Positions 23,015-29,219 of a stretch of 29,219 bases of DNA are shown piece after piece. This DNA is from a virus, in IMG/VR virus record IMGVR_UViG_3300025112_000126, positions 1 to 29,219 of that record; one strand, written 5' to 3'. The notes beneath the pieces are model-generated. The model was not told the origin of the DNA and searched no databases. It saw nothing but the letters and a program-made list of their open reading frames with translations. How positions within the stretch are numbered: position 1 is the stretch's first letter; each line of letters starts with the position of its first letter. The translations under genes and the position numbers were made by a program.

Positions 23015-23535
23015 TGAAGAAGCTGTTCGAGGGATGGAAAAGATTTATTAACGAAGCTGATCCGTCTTATTTTCAAGAGACGTTCAACATATTCGTGCTT
23101 CTTTCCATTAGTAAAGATACGGGAGGGAATCGGGAGCAAACTAAAAATGATATTCGTGCGCTGCCCGAAGTCCTCACCGTTGCTCCCGTAGATCCCCCCC
23201 GAGGAATCCAGCGAGACGTTGGAGTAAGAATACTCACTACCCTTAAAATTCACTGTCGACAACCCTCGCGCGGCAACACCCCACGTGTTGTAGCAAAAGC
23301 TATTTTACAAAAAATTCAGGTACTGCGGGGAGTAAAAATTATAAAATACGACATCCCCAAGGTCACCGAACTAGAAGAAACAGAAATCACTCCCGGGACA
23401 TTGCCACAGTATGCTAAAGGCCATTCTAGAAAGAAAAGAAGGCTTATTGGGAAGGGGGGCCAAAAAAATACGCCCCCCTACGTGAGCAGACCTTCTTATA
23501 AACGATCTAAATCTGCACCTCCTATGGGAGAATAA
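23014..23535 (+). CDS. Conserved phage protein with N-terminal LFEGW tag
   Basis: 173 residues. The opening MKKLFEGWKRFINEADP matches the opening of the GNAT-like protein at 26367 and resembles a T4 capsid-targeting peptide, with FINE-A as a possible prohead-protease site. After the tag, residues ~22-110 look like a ferredoxin-like alternation (FNIFVLLSISKDTGG, ALPEVLTVAPVDPPRG, VGVRILTTLKIHCR, LQKIQVLRGVKIIKYD). The basic C-terminus (HSRKKRRLIGKGGQKN...SYKRSKSAPP) could bind DNA. I recall close relatives in marine phages, with no function given. Packaging inside the virion is a hypothesis. Confidence 0.65.
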   Translation: MKKLFEGWKRFINEADPSYFQETFNIFVLLSISKDTGGNREQTKNDIRALPEVLTVAPVDPPRGIQRDVGVRILTTLKIHCRQPSRGNTPRVVAKAILQKIQVLRGVKIIKYDIPKVTELEETEITPGTLPQYAKGHSRKKRRLIGKGGQKNTPPYVSRPSYKRSKSAPPMGE

Positions 23536-23539
23536 TATT

Positions 23540-24283
23540 TTGAAAATAACAATTCGTCCCAAAGTAGATACACTCTTTGCATTTGACGTACAGCCTGAAT
23601 TAAATCAAGACCTGTGGGTTGGAGATGTTGCACCACGCCCAGAGATTAAAGATCGTCTGATGTTAATAGTAGAAGATTTTATGAATAGGCTGGACATTGC
23701 CGGCGCTCAATTAAAAGATGTAATTATTACCGGCTCTTTGGCTAACTACAATTGGTCAAAATATTCCGATATTGATCTTCATCTCCTTATTAATTTTTCG
23801 GAAGTTGACGAAAATACTGAGCTCGTAAAAAAGTTTTTTGATGCAATTCGATCCAATTGGAACAAAGTGCACGATATTCGTATTAAGGGTTACGAAGTTG
23901 AACTTTATATCCAAGACGAACAAGAGTCCCACACTTCAACTGGAGTGTACTCGCTGATGAGAGACGAGTGGCTTGTAAGGCCTAGACGCAGAGAGCCAGA
24001 AGTGGATGAATTAAATGTTAGTAAAAAAGCTGGCGCCTTAATGAGAGAAATTGTAAAATTAAAAAATACGCACGACCGGGGAGACTACGCATCTGTTCAA
24101 AGACATGGCGCTAAATTAAAAAACAAACTAAAAAAAATGAGACGATCCGGTCTGGAAACGGGCGGAGTTTTTTCGGTTGAAAATTTAGCGTTTAAAGTTT
24201 TAAGAAGGAGTGGACATATGAAGATACTTTATGATATAATAAGAAAAGCGTATGATTCGAGTATGTCGGTGACGGAACAGTAA
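23540..24283 (+). CDS. Pol beta-type nucleotidyltransferase
   Basis: 247 residues. ITGSLANYNWSKYSDIDLHLLI carries the GS motif (65-66) and the paired aspartates Asp77 and Asp79; VELY supplies a third acidic residue near 121. This is the core of the MNT/Pol beta nucleotidyltransferase fold, which transfers a nucleotide to protein, RNA or a small molecule. The substrate cannot be inferred. A helical basic C-terminal region (KLKNKLKKMRRSG) could contact nucleic acid. The start is TTG 23540 with GGGAG 9 bases upstream. A Nudix gene begins one base after its stop. Confidence 0.78.
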   Translation: MKITIRPKVDTLFAFDVQPELNQDLWVGDVAPRPEIKDRLMLIVEDFMNRLDIAGAQLKDVIITGSLANYNWSKYSDIDLHLLINFSEVDENTELVKKFFDAIRSNWNKVHDIRIKGYEVELYIQDEQESHTSTGVYSLMRDEWLVRPRRREPEVDELNVSKKAGALMREIVKLKNTHDRGDYASVQRHGAKLKNKLKKMRRSGLETGGVFSVENLAFKVLRRSGHMKILYDIIRKAYDSSMSVTEQ

Positions 24284-24284
24284 A

Positions 24285-24674
24285 ATGAAAAAAGAAGTAA
24301 TGCCGAAGGGAGCGGGAGTGATGCTCTTTGATAAAAATAGGCGCCTCTTGCTTCTAAAGAGGGCTGCTGTAAGCGTGTGGATGCCAGAAAAATGGGGCCT
24401 CCCGGGCGGCAAAATAGAAAAAGATGAGCTTCCTTCTTCCGCCGCTATTCGTGAAACGCAGGAAGAGACAGGCCTTATGGTTGAAAAGCTTCGATTGTTA
24501 TCGGTAGATGAAAAAGTAGCAATATATTTTTCCAATACGTATTCGGGTGAATTAAAAATTGATTGGGAGCATACGGACTGGAAATGGGTACATGGCGAGG
24601 AACTATCTATTTATGATGTGGTTCCCGGGATAAGAGAAATTTATGAATTGGCGGTTACATATGCAACAGAGTGA
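24285..24674 (+). CDS. Nudix hydrolase
   Basis: 129 residues. The Nudix box spans residues 42-64 (Gx5Ex7REUxEExGU): Gly42, Glu48, Arg56-Glu57, Glu60-Glu61, Gly63. The position after RE is Thr rather than the usual hydrophobic residue, a small deviation. The enzyme would hydrolyse a nucleoside diphosphate linked to another group, such as an oxidised or non-canonical NTP or a sugar nucleotide; the sequence does not say which. It immediately follows the nucleotidyltransferase gene, so the two may share a substrate. Confidence 0.9.
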   Translation: MKKEVMPKGAGVMLFDKNRRLLLLKRAAVSVWMPEKWGLPGGKIEKDELPSSAAIRETQEETGLMVEKLRLLSVDEKVAIYFSNTYSGELKIDWEHTDWKWVHGEELSIYDVVPGIREIYELAVTYATE

Positions 24675-25023
24675 AAAAAGTATCGAAGGGAAAAATCCGG
24701 ACGAGGTACAGGATGCCGCCACTGAAGCCGATTTGAAGCCCAAACCGCTTCCTAAATTGGCTCCTCAAGGGATTCGTACTTTCACGGTGGCGAGGCGCCA
24801 TGATGAAACGGGCGTATCCGGCGAGGGAGTTGTAATTGAAGGAGTCACACTTGCCACAGGGCAATGTATGGTGCATTGGCTATATCCTCCTCCCCGAGGC
24901 GGCATAGCTATTTTTGATTCAATGTCAGATTTTGTAAAAGTCCATATTGATCCTCACCCCTCGAATCTCACGATTATAACATATGACGACGGCGATCAAG
25001 AAAAGTTCGGAGAAAATGAATAA
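24661..25023 (+). CDS. Small beta-rich phage protein
   Basis: 120 residues. A disordered, charged N-terminal third precedes a beta-rich domain: FTVARRHDETGVSGEGVVIEGV, then GQCMVHWLYPPPRGGIAIFDSM and DFVKVHIDPHPSNLTIITYDDG. The TGVSGxGVVxEGV and W-containing strand recur in small marine phage proteins that I recall, always of unknown function. The in-frame ATG at 24643 is a possible longer start; 24661 gives a 14-base overlap with the Nudix gene. Confidence 0.58.
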   Translation: MQQSEKSIEGKNPDEVQDAATEADLKPKPLPKLAPQGIRTFTVARRHDETGVSGEGVVIEGVTLATGQCMVHWLYPPPRGGIAIFDSMSDFVKVHIDPHPSNLTIITYDDGDQEKFGENE

Positions 25024-25027
25024 TTGC

Positions 25028-25056
25028 TTGACCTTTCGAAAAAAAACATGTATTAT
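25028..25056 (+). promoter_or_regulatory. Sigma-70-type promoter
   Basis: TTGACC (25028-25033), 17 bases, TATTAT (25051-25056). It lies in the 107-base gap before the small barrel protein at 25131. The leader contains short frames (for example TTG 25069 to TGA 25134) that lack properly spaced ribosome sites. Confidence 0.68.
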
Positions 25057-25130
25057 AAGAGTGTGGAGTTGAACAGAGAATATGATAAATTTCGTAGATC
25101 GACGCCACAAAATAAATTGAGTGAACAAGC

Positions 25131-25337
25131 TTGAGTAACGAACTTAAGATCGGCGATTTGGTGGAATACGAAATTCGCACAGAAGAGGGCCCAAATTTTA
25201 GAGCAGGGCTCCTCATTTCGATGATATCTGCCATAGAGGCGGATGTTTGGAATGTGCTTGGGCTTGATGGTGAAGACTACCGCATTCACTCCGATTACTT
25301 AAAAACATTTGAACAGGGGAACAAAAATGAAACATAG
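25131..25337 (+). CDS. Small SH3-like barrel protein
   Basis: 68 residues from a TTG start. KIGDLVEYEIRTEEGPNFRAGLLISMISAIEADVWNVLGLDGEDYRIHSDYLKTF fits a compact barrel opened by a GDLV turn, like the proteins at 19833, 28819 and 29045. The ribosome site is weak (GAGTGA). The next gene overlaps its last 11 bases. Function unknown. Confidence 0.52.
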   Translation: MSNELKIGDLVEYEIRTEEGPNFRAGLLISMISAIEADVWNVLGLDGEDYRIHSDYLKTFEQGNKNET

Positions 25338-25524
25338 GATAAGCAACGGGATCATTCAATTAAATCCAGAAGTTCTAAGCTACACTTCCAGGCGTATTAA
25401 AGAGATGGCTGCTGGCACATCGACTAATTACTATAATGAGCAACAACCTATCCATCCATACATTCAGAGGCGCCTTCAAGAAATCAAGGAAGAAGCTGAA
25501 AAGAACTCTTCTGAAGATTCTTGA
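25327..25524 (+). CDS. Small protein of unknown function
   Basis: 65 residues, hydrophilic, helical at the C-terminus (IQRRLQEIKEEAEKNSSEDS). No family recognised. AGGGGAAC is well placed before ATG 25327; the in-frame ATG 25309 lacks such a site. Confidence 0.5.
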   Translation: MKHRISNGIIQLNPEVLSYTSRRIKEMAAGTSTNYYNEQQPIHPYIQRRLQEIKEEAEKNSSEDS

Positions 25525-25534
25525 AAAAATTTTG

Positions 25535-25672
25535 ATGAAGTGCCCCGGGTCAGAGCTGCGCAGGTGTCGAAACATTAGCAACAAAAACACTGATTGCATT
25601 CATCACTTGAACCACCTAGGGAAGTGTGAGGATGCGTGGCGTTACCGATGGAAAAAACGAGAAAGTCTATAA
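25535..25672 (+). CDS. Small zinc-binding-like protein
   Basis: About 45 residues. Cysteines at 3, 11, 21 and 31 with histidines at 23, 24 and 27, then AWRYRW. The order C-x7-C-x9-C...HLG-x-C...W recalls tiny phage zinc proteins with CxxxxHxGxH...W. The start (ATG 25535 or TTG 25532) is uncertain because no clear ribosome site precedes it; the frame is open far upstream in antiphase to the previous gene. Confidence 0.42.
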   Translation: MKCPGSELRRCRNISNKNTDCIHHLNHLGKCEDAWRYRWKKRESL

Positions 25673-25685
25673 TCAGAGATTTAAT

Positions 25686-25713
25686 TTGACTCTTTTAGAA
25701 AGATGATTATATT
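25686..25713 (+). promoter_or_regulatory. Sigma-70-type promoter for hsp20
   Basis: TTGACT (25686-25691), 16 bases, TATATT (25708-25713). Expected start near 25720, giving a leader of about 60 bases to the Hsp20 ATG. AAGGAG lies in the leader. No heat-shock sigma-32 pattern (CTTGAA/CCCCAT) is seen. Confidence 0.6.
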
Positions 25714-25782
25714 TATAGTATAGGCAGATCTATGTGACTGTCTGTAACTTTGTACTAACATTAGATGAAGGAGAAAAAGAAA

Positions 25783-26268
25783 ATGACAAGTATAATTCGT
25801 AGAAGTGCGTTCCCCGCACGCACAATTTCTAAGCGGGAACTCTTTAGCCCATTTGATGAACTAATCAATTCTATGTGGGGGGATTTTTTCCCCGATATCC
25901 ACAAAGAATTTGGACAGGACTTCTTTTTACAGGGCACTTATCCCAAAGTGAATGTTCTTACATTCGATGATCGTCTAGAGATTGAAGCAGCAATCCCCGG
26001 CTTGACCAAAGAGAATGTGGACGTTGAAGTAACCGACGGAGTGTTAACAATTCGAGGCGAAAGTAATCAGCGGACCGACGTTGAAGATTCGCAGTATGCC
26101 AGACGCGAAGTGAAGCGTTCTGCTTTTGCGCGTTCCTTCCAACTTGGTGAAAATCTTGACGAAAGTGCAATTACGGCTGCATATGAAAATGGCGTTCTAA
26201 CTCTAGCGATTCCAAAATTGCAGCCAACACAGACCGAGACACTAATTAGAAAGATTGAAATCAAATAA
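25783..26268 (+). CDS. Small heat-shock protein (Hsp20 / alpha-crystallin)
   Basis: 161 residues. The alpha-crystallin domain runs from about residue 55 (YPKVNVLTFDDRLEIEAAIPGL) through SAFARSFQLGENLD to the family signature AAYENGVLTLAIPK. The C-terminus has the I-x-I anchor (KIEIK) used for oligomer assembly. It is an ATP-independent holdase, likely keeping unfolded proteins ready for GroEL. ATG 25783 is chosen over 25765 because AAGGAG sits between them. It has its own promoter and stands between small unknown genes. Cyanophages also carry hsp20. Confidence 0.94.
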   Translation: MTSIIRRSAFPARTISKRELFSPFDELINSMWGDFFPDIHKEFGQDFFLQGTYPKVNVLTFDDRLEIEAAIPGLTKENVDVEVTDGVLTIRGESNQRTDVEDSQYARREVKRSAFARSFQLGENLDESAITAAYENGVLTLAIPKLQPTQTETLIRKIEIK

Positions 26269-26278
26269 AAGAAGGAAA

Positions 26279-26359
26279 ATGAAGTTACCCCGCAGGCGCG
26301 GGTGGATTGATAGGTTGGTTGGGCCCTATCACCTTTCTCTTTACCCGGGTGCATACTAA
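26279..26359 (+). CDS. Possible 26-residue leader peptide
   Basis: ATG 26279 to TAA 26357-26359, reading MKLPRRRGWIDRLVGPYHLS and on to YPGAY. AAGGA is present but only two bases from the ATG, so translation is uncertain. Its stop lies inside the inverted repeat that contains the next gene's start codon, which is the geometry of a translational-coupling leader. Confidence 0.22.
   Translation: MKLPRRRGWIDRLVGPYHLSLYPGAY
26308..26331 (+). terminator. Possible terminator after hsp20
   Basis: TGATAGG (26308-26314) pairs with CCTATCA (26325-26331) across a 10-base loop, followed by CCTTTCTCTTT. The tract is pyrimidine-rich rather than pure T, so termination would be partial. A smaller CCCGC/GCGGG hairpin precedes it at about 26289-26302. 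Confidence 0.4.
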
Positions 26360-26372
26360 TTATAGTATGCAC
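26349..26372 (+). repeat. Perfect inverted repeat containing a start codon
   Basis: Arms GTGCATACTA (26349-26358) and TAGTATGCAC (26363-26372) are exact reverse complements around ATTA. The right arm includes ATG 26367, the start of the GNAT-like gene. TATAGT at 26361-26366 within it could also be a -10 box, but the -35 is weak. As RNA it would hide the start codon; as DNA it is a plausible operator. Confidence 0.75.
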
Positions 26373-27101
26373 AAACTTTTTGAGGGCTGGCGCTCTTATC
26401 TCACAGAATCAGAAGCGGAAATAAGCAACGAGTTAACTGAAATTGCTATCAATTCGATGCTAGCTCTTTCTGTTTTTCAAGATGAAGAAAATTTAAACGA
26501 AGAGATCGCCGCCGGATTAAATTATATCGTCAGCTTGGCGGAAAACCCAAATGCCGAAGTGGTCGAAAGATTTGCTGAGTCGCTGTATAAAGGCAAGCGT
26601 TCTGGCTTTTTAACTTATTATTCTATTGATGAACTGGGCCGAATGGATCTTTATTTATTAGAAGATCAAAGCGCAGGCTTCGCAATTAAAGATGGAGATG
26701 ACATAGTAAGTGTTCATAATAATTCCGATTTGCGAGGTCTTGGTAATGAATTCATGCGAAAGGCAAAAGAAGTTGGAGGTGGTCGCTTGGACCACTTTGA
26801 TGGTTTTTTGAGTGGCCTGTACAGAAAACATGGGTTTATCGACGTATATGAAATTTATCAGTGGAGCGAACAATATAAACCTGCAACATGGAATTATGAA
26901 CCAGTAAATGTTTTGAATTCCGAAACCAGTGTTTATGCCGAAGCGCTCGATGAAATGATACATGACGATCCCAACGATCTTCCAAACGAGGAAGTGAAAG
27001 TACAGGCGGAAGATAATTTTTCATTAGAAATAAATCCCAACTTAAAATATAACAGTTATCGCTATGGCCGGCCTGATGTAATTATGAGGCGTCTGGGATA
27101 A
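26367..27101 (+). CDS. GNAT-like protein with N-terminal LFEGW tag
   Basis: 244 residues. It opens MHKLFEGWRSYLTESE, the same tag as the protein at 23014, with YLTE-S as a possible prohead-protease site. Residues ~75-160 resemble a GNAT acetyltransferase core: a strand with GFAIKDGDDIVSVHNNS, then DLRGLGNEFMRKAKEVGGG in the acetyl-CoA loop position (R-x-x-G-x-G/N), LDHFDGFLSGLYRKHGFIDVYEIYQW closing the fold. The acceptor is unknown. The C-terminal ~70 residues are acidic and unassigned, ending DVIMRRLG. Upstream in-frame starts (TTG 26307, GTG 26349) are rejected because the tag begins at ATG 26367. No ribosome site is visible ahead of it. Confidence 0.66.
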   Translation: MHKLFEGWRSYLTESEAEISNELTEIAINSMLALSVFQDEENLNEEIAAGLNYIVSLAENPNAEVVERFAESLYKGKRSGFLTYYSIDELGRMDLYLLEDQSAGFAIKDGDDIVSVHNNSDLRGLGNEFMRKAKEVGGGRLDHFDGFLSGLYRKHGFIDVYEIYQWSEQYKPATWNYEPVNVLNSETSVYAEALDEMIHDDPNDLPNEEVKVQAEDNFSLEINPNLKYNSYRYGRPDVIMRRLG

Positions 27102-27105
27102 AGCT

Positions 27106-28737
27106 ATGGTAAGCAAAATCACAATAAAACTTTCTCACCAGGTCGTTGAAGTGAAACAACTTTTAAACGAAGTCTCTCTGGAGAAAGCAAAAGAAAGCCT
27201 TGACTCCAAAAAACTGCGCAAAGCTATTAAGCAATACGCCATAAATTATGCACAGTCAAACCCATGGGAGTGGAAAGATATTTTTGACGACGAGGGATAT
27301 AATATACTCCCCGACAAACTAGACCTCATGGTGTCCACCATGCACGACAGCCTCAAAGGCTGGATTTGGGATATGATCCCCGAGGACATTGAGACAGACC
27401 GCACTCGTCGCGACAAATCTAATCAGGCCCTGGCGCTCTTGTGGTTGCTACGTTTAATGCGAACGCAGCCGCGCATGATGAAAAAGGTTGTGCACGACTA
27501 CGCCGAAGATGATGAGTCGATTATGGAAGATCTTCATATGTATTTTAATTACAAGCACCTTATGGAGAAGCCAGACCTTAATCAGATTGGAGGCATCGGT
27601 GAACTGGCTCAAGTGGTTCTCGACGCTCGCGATGACATTCGCGATTATCAAGAAAAGCAGAGCTATGCTAATGTCGAGGAAGGCACCGAGGTCTTCCGAG
27701 ACGACGAGGATTGGTTTATTGCTGCGCTCCACAACAAGGGAGCAGCATGCGAATTGGGGAAGGGCACCGACTGGTGCACGGCAGCGCCTGGGTTAGATTA
27801 CTTCGCTGAGTACTACGAAGAAGACGATCCGCTGTTTTACTTTGAGCAAAGAGAAGAAATCCCGGATGCCCCTCTCGGCTTTCGCTATCAGCAGCGCATG
27901 CAATTTCATTATGGATCTGGTCAGTTCATGGACGACAATGATCGCCCGCTGCCGCACCGGATCGCTTCCCGCCTTCATAATATGCTCATGCGGACAGAAG
28001 CACCCGAGAAGTATTCAATTCTGCGTAAGCATGATAGAAAATTTAAAATAAAAGATCCTTCAACCCATCCCGAGGTTTTAGATGAACTACTCGATAGCGA
28101 GGAAATGGAGTACGGAGACTACATGAAGATAGCGGACCACCCAAACGCTTCCGAGGAAACATTAAGAAAGTTGATGCATCTAGATATTTCCGCGAAAGAT
28201 TACCTAGGCGGTGTGCAAGGGCTAAATAGCTATGCTGTTAGCCTTAAAGGCGTCCTCGCCAAACGCGAAGTATCTCCGGAATTCGCGCAAGAATTGTGGG
28301 AAAAGACATGGGGGAATTATCAGGAAGCCCACGAAAATTGGGACCGATCCCTTCGCGGTTCAGAGCACAATAAAGGAGACTCCGACTGGTATGCAAACGT
28401 CTCGCCGCGTCAGTTTCACCGCCTCAAAGAATTCTTCCTGCCCGTGTGGAAAAAGATTGCCTGGAATCCTACGGTTGCCACCTCTACGCTAGAAGAAATA
28501 CTAGAAAAGACAGACCCCGATGATTACGTGAAAGAAATGATAAAACAAAAGATTATGGCGCGTGAGGCTGGGGAAGAAGAACTTGACTTTCACGAATTGA
28601 GACGAAGAGTCGTGGCACTGAAGAAAGAAGACCCCGAGTTCGCATCGCCCCGCATTACTAGGTCGAGGCTGCCGAGAAATCCCGAGGATCTCCAGGAGTC
28701 AAAAGTTTTTTCCCGATGGCAAAAAATTATAAATTAG
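27106..28737 (+). CDS. Large phage protein with GTxWC motif and C-terminal tag
   Basis: 543 residues. The centre (about 195-250) has the arrangement ALHNKGAACELGKGTDWCTAA ... FAEYYEEDDPLFYF. The G-x-GT-x-WCTA box followed by a Y/F-rich strand recurs in uncharacterised phage proteins I recall. Around it are helical repeats: STHPEVLDELLDSEEMEYGDYMKIADHPNASEETLRKL looks like a leucine-rich-variant or HEAT-like unit. The last residues, KVFSRWQKIIN, match the LFEGWKRFIN tag of two nearby proteins but at the C-terminus. QLLNE-V near residue 20 may be a protease site. Function unknown; internal virion protein is a hypothesis. It starts 5 bases after the previous stop with a weak ribosome site. Confidence 0.68.
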   Translation: MVSKITIKLSHQVVEVKQLLNEVSLEKAKESLDSKKLRKAIKQYAINYAQSNPWEWKDIFDDEGYNILPDKLDLMVSTMHDSLKGWIWDMIPEDIETDRTRRDKSNQALALLWLLRLMRTQPRMMKKVVHDYAEDDESIMEDLHMYFNYKHLMEKPDLNQIGGIGELAQVVLDARDDIRDYQEKQSYANVEEGTEVFRDDEDWFIAALHNKGAACELGKGTDWCTAAPGLDYFAEYYEEDDPLFYFEQREEIPDAPLGFRYQQRMQFHYGSGQFMDDNDRPLPHRIASRLHNMLMRTEAPEKYSILRKHDRKFKIKDPSTHPEVLDELLDSEEMEYGDYMKIADHPNASEETLRKLMHLDISAKDYLGGVQGLNSYAVSLKGVLAKREVSPEFAQELWEKTWGNYQEAHENWDRSLRGSEHNKGDSDWYANVSPRQFHRLKEFFLPVWKKIAWNPTVATSTLEEILEKTDPDDYVKEMIKQKIMAREAGEEELDFHELRRRVVALKKEDPEFASPRITRSRLPRNPEDLQESKVFSRWQKIIN

Positions 28738-28739
28738 TG

Positions 28740-28768
28740 TTGACGTTCTGCGGGTTTCTTGCTATACT
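28740..28768 (+). promoter_or_regulatory. Sigma-70-type promoter with extended -10
   Basis: TTGACG (28740-28745), 17 bases, TATACT (28763-28768) preceded by TGC. It starts just after the preceding stop codon. The short leader contains a GGCGA/TCGTC stem (about 28783-28797) and GGAGG ahead of the GTG start at 28819. Confidence 0.78.
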
Positions 28769-28818
28769 AATGGTATGAAGATTGGCGAGCGGCTCGTCAG
28801 TTCAGCGGAGGAAACAAA

Positions 28819-29058
28819 GTGAACGAGCAATACTTGAAGGGTTATTCAGTCACCGCACATGAGCTACTTCGGCAGGGTCAAACCGTCCGGTTTCGCATGG
28901 GATACCATGAAGAACGACAGGGGCAATTTGGCACGATTCTTGGGGTAGATAATTTCAATTTTAGTCAGTCGCGAGAGTATAGAATTCTTTTGCTTGCGAG
29001 CGGGGAAGTCCTTAATTTTGTTGATGAATCAGAAATTGTGTCCTATGAAAATCGGTGA
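28819..29058 (+). CDS. Small SH3-like barrel protein
   Basis: 79 residues from GTG, with GGAGG 8 bases upstream. LLRQGQTVRFRMGYHEERQGQFGTILGVDNFNFSQSREYRILLLASGEVLNFVDESEIVSY gives the strand order of a small barrel, related in pattern to 19833, 25131 and 29045. Function unknown. The next gene starts within its last 14 bases. Confidence 0.58.
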   Translation: MNEQYLKGYSVTAHELLRQGQTVRFRMGYHEERQGQFGTILGVDNFNFSQSREYRILLLASGEVLNFVDESEIVSYENR

Positions 29059-29219
29059 CTTGGTAAGATACTGCGCCGACTGCAACGACCGCAGACTTGG
29101 AATTGTTATGTCCGAAGTGTTCGATATGCGGCCGGATTGGGAAGACACCCACCTCGCCGTGCAGGTTCTGACGCGACATCAACATACCGGCGAAGAAGGT
29201 ACGTGGACTTGGCAGCTTG
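29045..29219 (+). CDS. SH3-like barrel protein (cut by window end)
   Basis: 58 residues visible. MKIGDLVRYCADCNDRRLGIVMSEV ... THLAVQVLTRHQHTGEEGTWTWQL has the same GDLV opening as the barrel proteins upstream, plus a CADC pair. The end is outside the window. The ATG overlaps the previous gene by 14 bases and has no strong ribosome site. Confidence 0.55.
   Translation, partial: MKIGDLVRYCADCNDRRLGIVMSEVFDMRPDWEDTHLAVQVLTRHQHTGEEGTWTWQL

Noticed and set aside
24200-24535. Minus-strand frame of 111 codons
   Set aside because: Antisense to the nucleotidyltransferase end and the Nudix box, which is intact on the + strand.
25069-25134. 21-codon frame upstream of the barrel protein
   Set aside because: The TTG start abuts GGAG with no spacer; more likely untranslated leader.
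1-29219. Bacterial chromosome origin
   Set aside because: IscU, GroEL, ClpP and DnaE could suggest this, but uniform strand, tiny overlapping genes, dUTPase, phage Dam and scaffold-like proteins fit a phage.
1-29219. CRISPR arrays, insertion sequences, attachment sites, replication origin
   Set aside because: No spaced identical repeats, transposase, integrase or iteron cluster was found; the only tandem repeats are inside the lipoprotein gene.

Overview
This window looks like part of a large tailed-phage genome (Caudoviricetes, probably marine). Every supported gene is on the + strand and gene density is near total. Neighbours overlap at ATGA, TAATG or TAGTG junctions, and there is no rRNA, tRNA or integrase. 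The gene set mixes replication, nucleotide, chaperone and protease enzymes with many small proteins of unknown function. The phage assignment rests on gene content and layout; no capsid, terminase or tail gene is recognisable here. The host cannot be fixed. The lipoprotein at 21404-22468 ends in a GDDDDSA repeat that I associate with uncultured marine deltaproteobacterial/Myxococcota-like surface proteins, which is only a hint.

Region 1 (1-14477) is one long co-directional gene run with no gap above about 25 bases. It encodes a 5' nuclease (cut by the window edge), a DnaB-family helicase, a class II ribonucleotide reductase, a complete IscU, a GroES-like co-chaperonin, two conserved unknowns, a DNA polymerase III alpha subunit with an intact PHP domain, a tiny basic protein, a ClpP-like protease, dUTPase, a Dam-type adenine methyltransferase, a zinc protein, a CBS-less IMP dehydrogenase/GMP reductase, an RHH-like protein, a small sigma-region-4-like protein and a very acidic scaffold-like protein. 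Together these supply dNTPs (reductase, dUTPase, purine enzyme), copy DNA and mark it.

Region 2 (14478-20388) begins at a strong promoter that fires inside a terminator hairpin. It holds a membrane protein, a second ClpP-like protease, a 608-residue conserved unknown, a full GroEL with its own promoter, a coiled-coil/membrane protein and several small unknowns.

Region 3 (20389-22468) starts with a 192-base leader and encodes two exported proteins: a trypsin-like serine protease and a von Willebrand A lipoprotein. It looks richer in G+C than its surroundings.

Region 4 (22469-29219) contains small unknowns, a nucleotidyltransferase, a Nudix hydrolase, several small SH3-like barrels, an Hsp20 chaperone with its own promoter, a GNAT-like protein and a 543-residue protein with a GTxWC motif. 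Three otherwise unrelated proteins here share a short tag, KLFEGW..FINE-like. It is N-terminal in two and C-terminal in one, and it resembles the capsid-targeting and prohead-protease signal of T4 internal proteins. This is the most interesting lead in the window. Host-type promoters of the form TTGAC-N16/17-(TGn)TAnnnT recur in regions 2-4.
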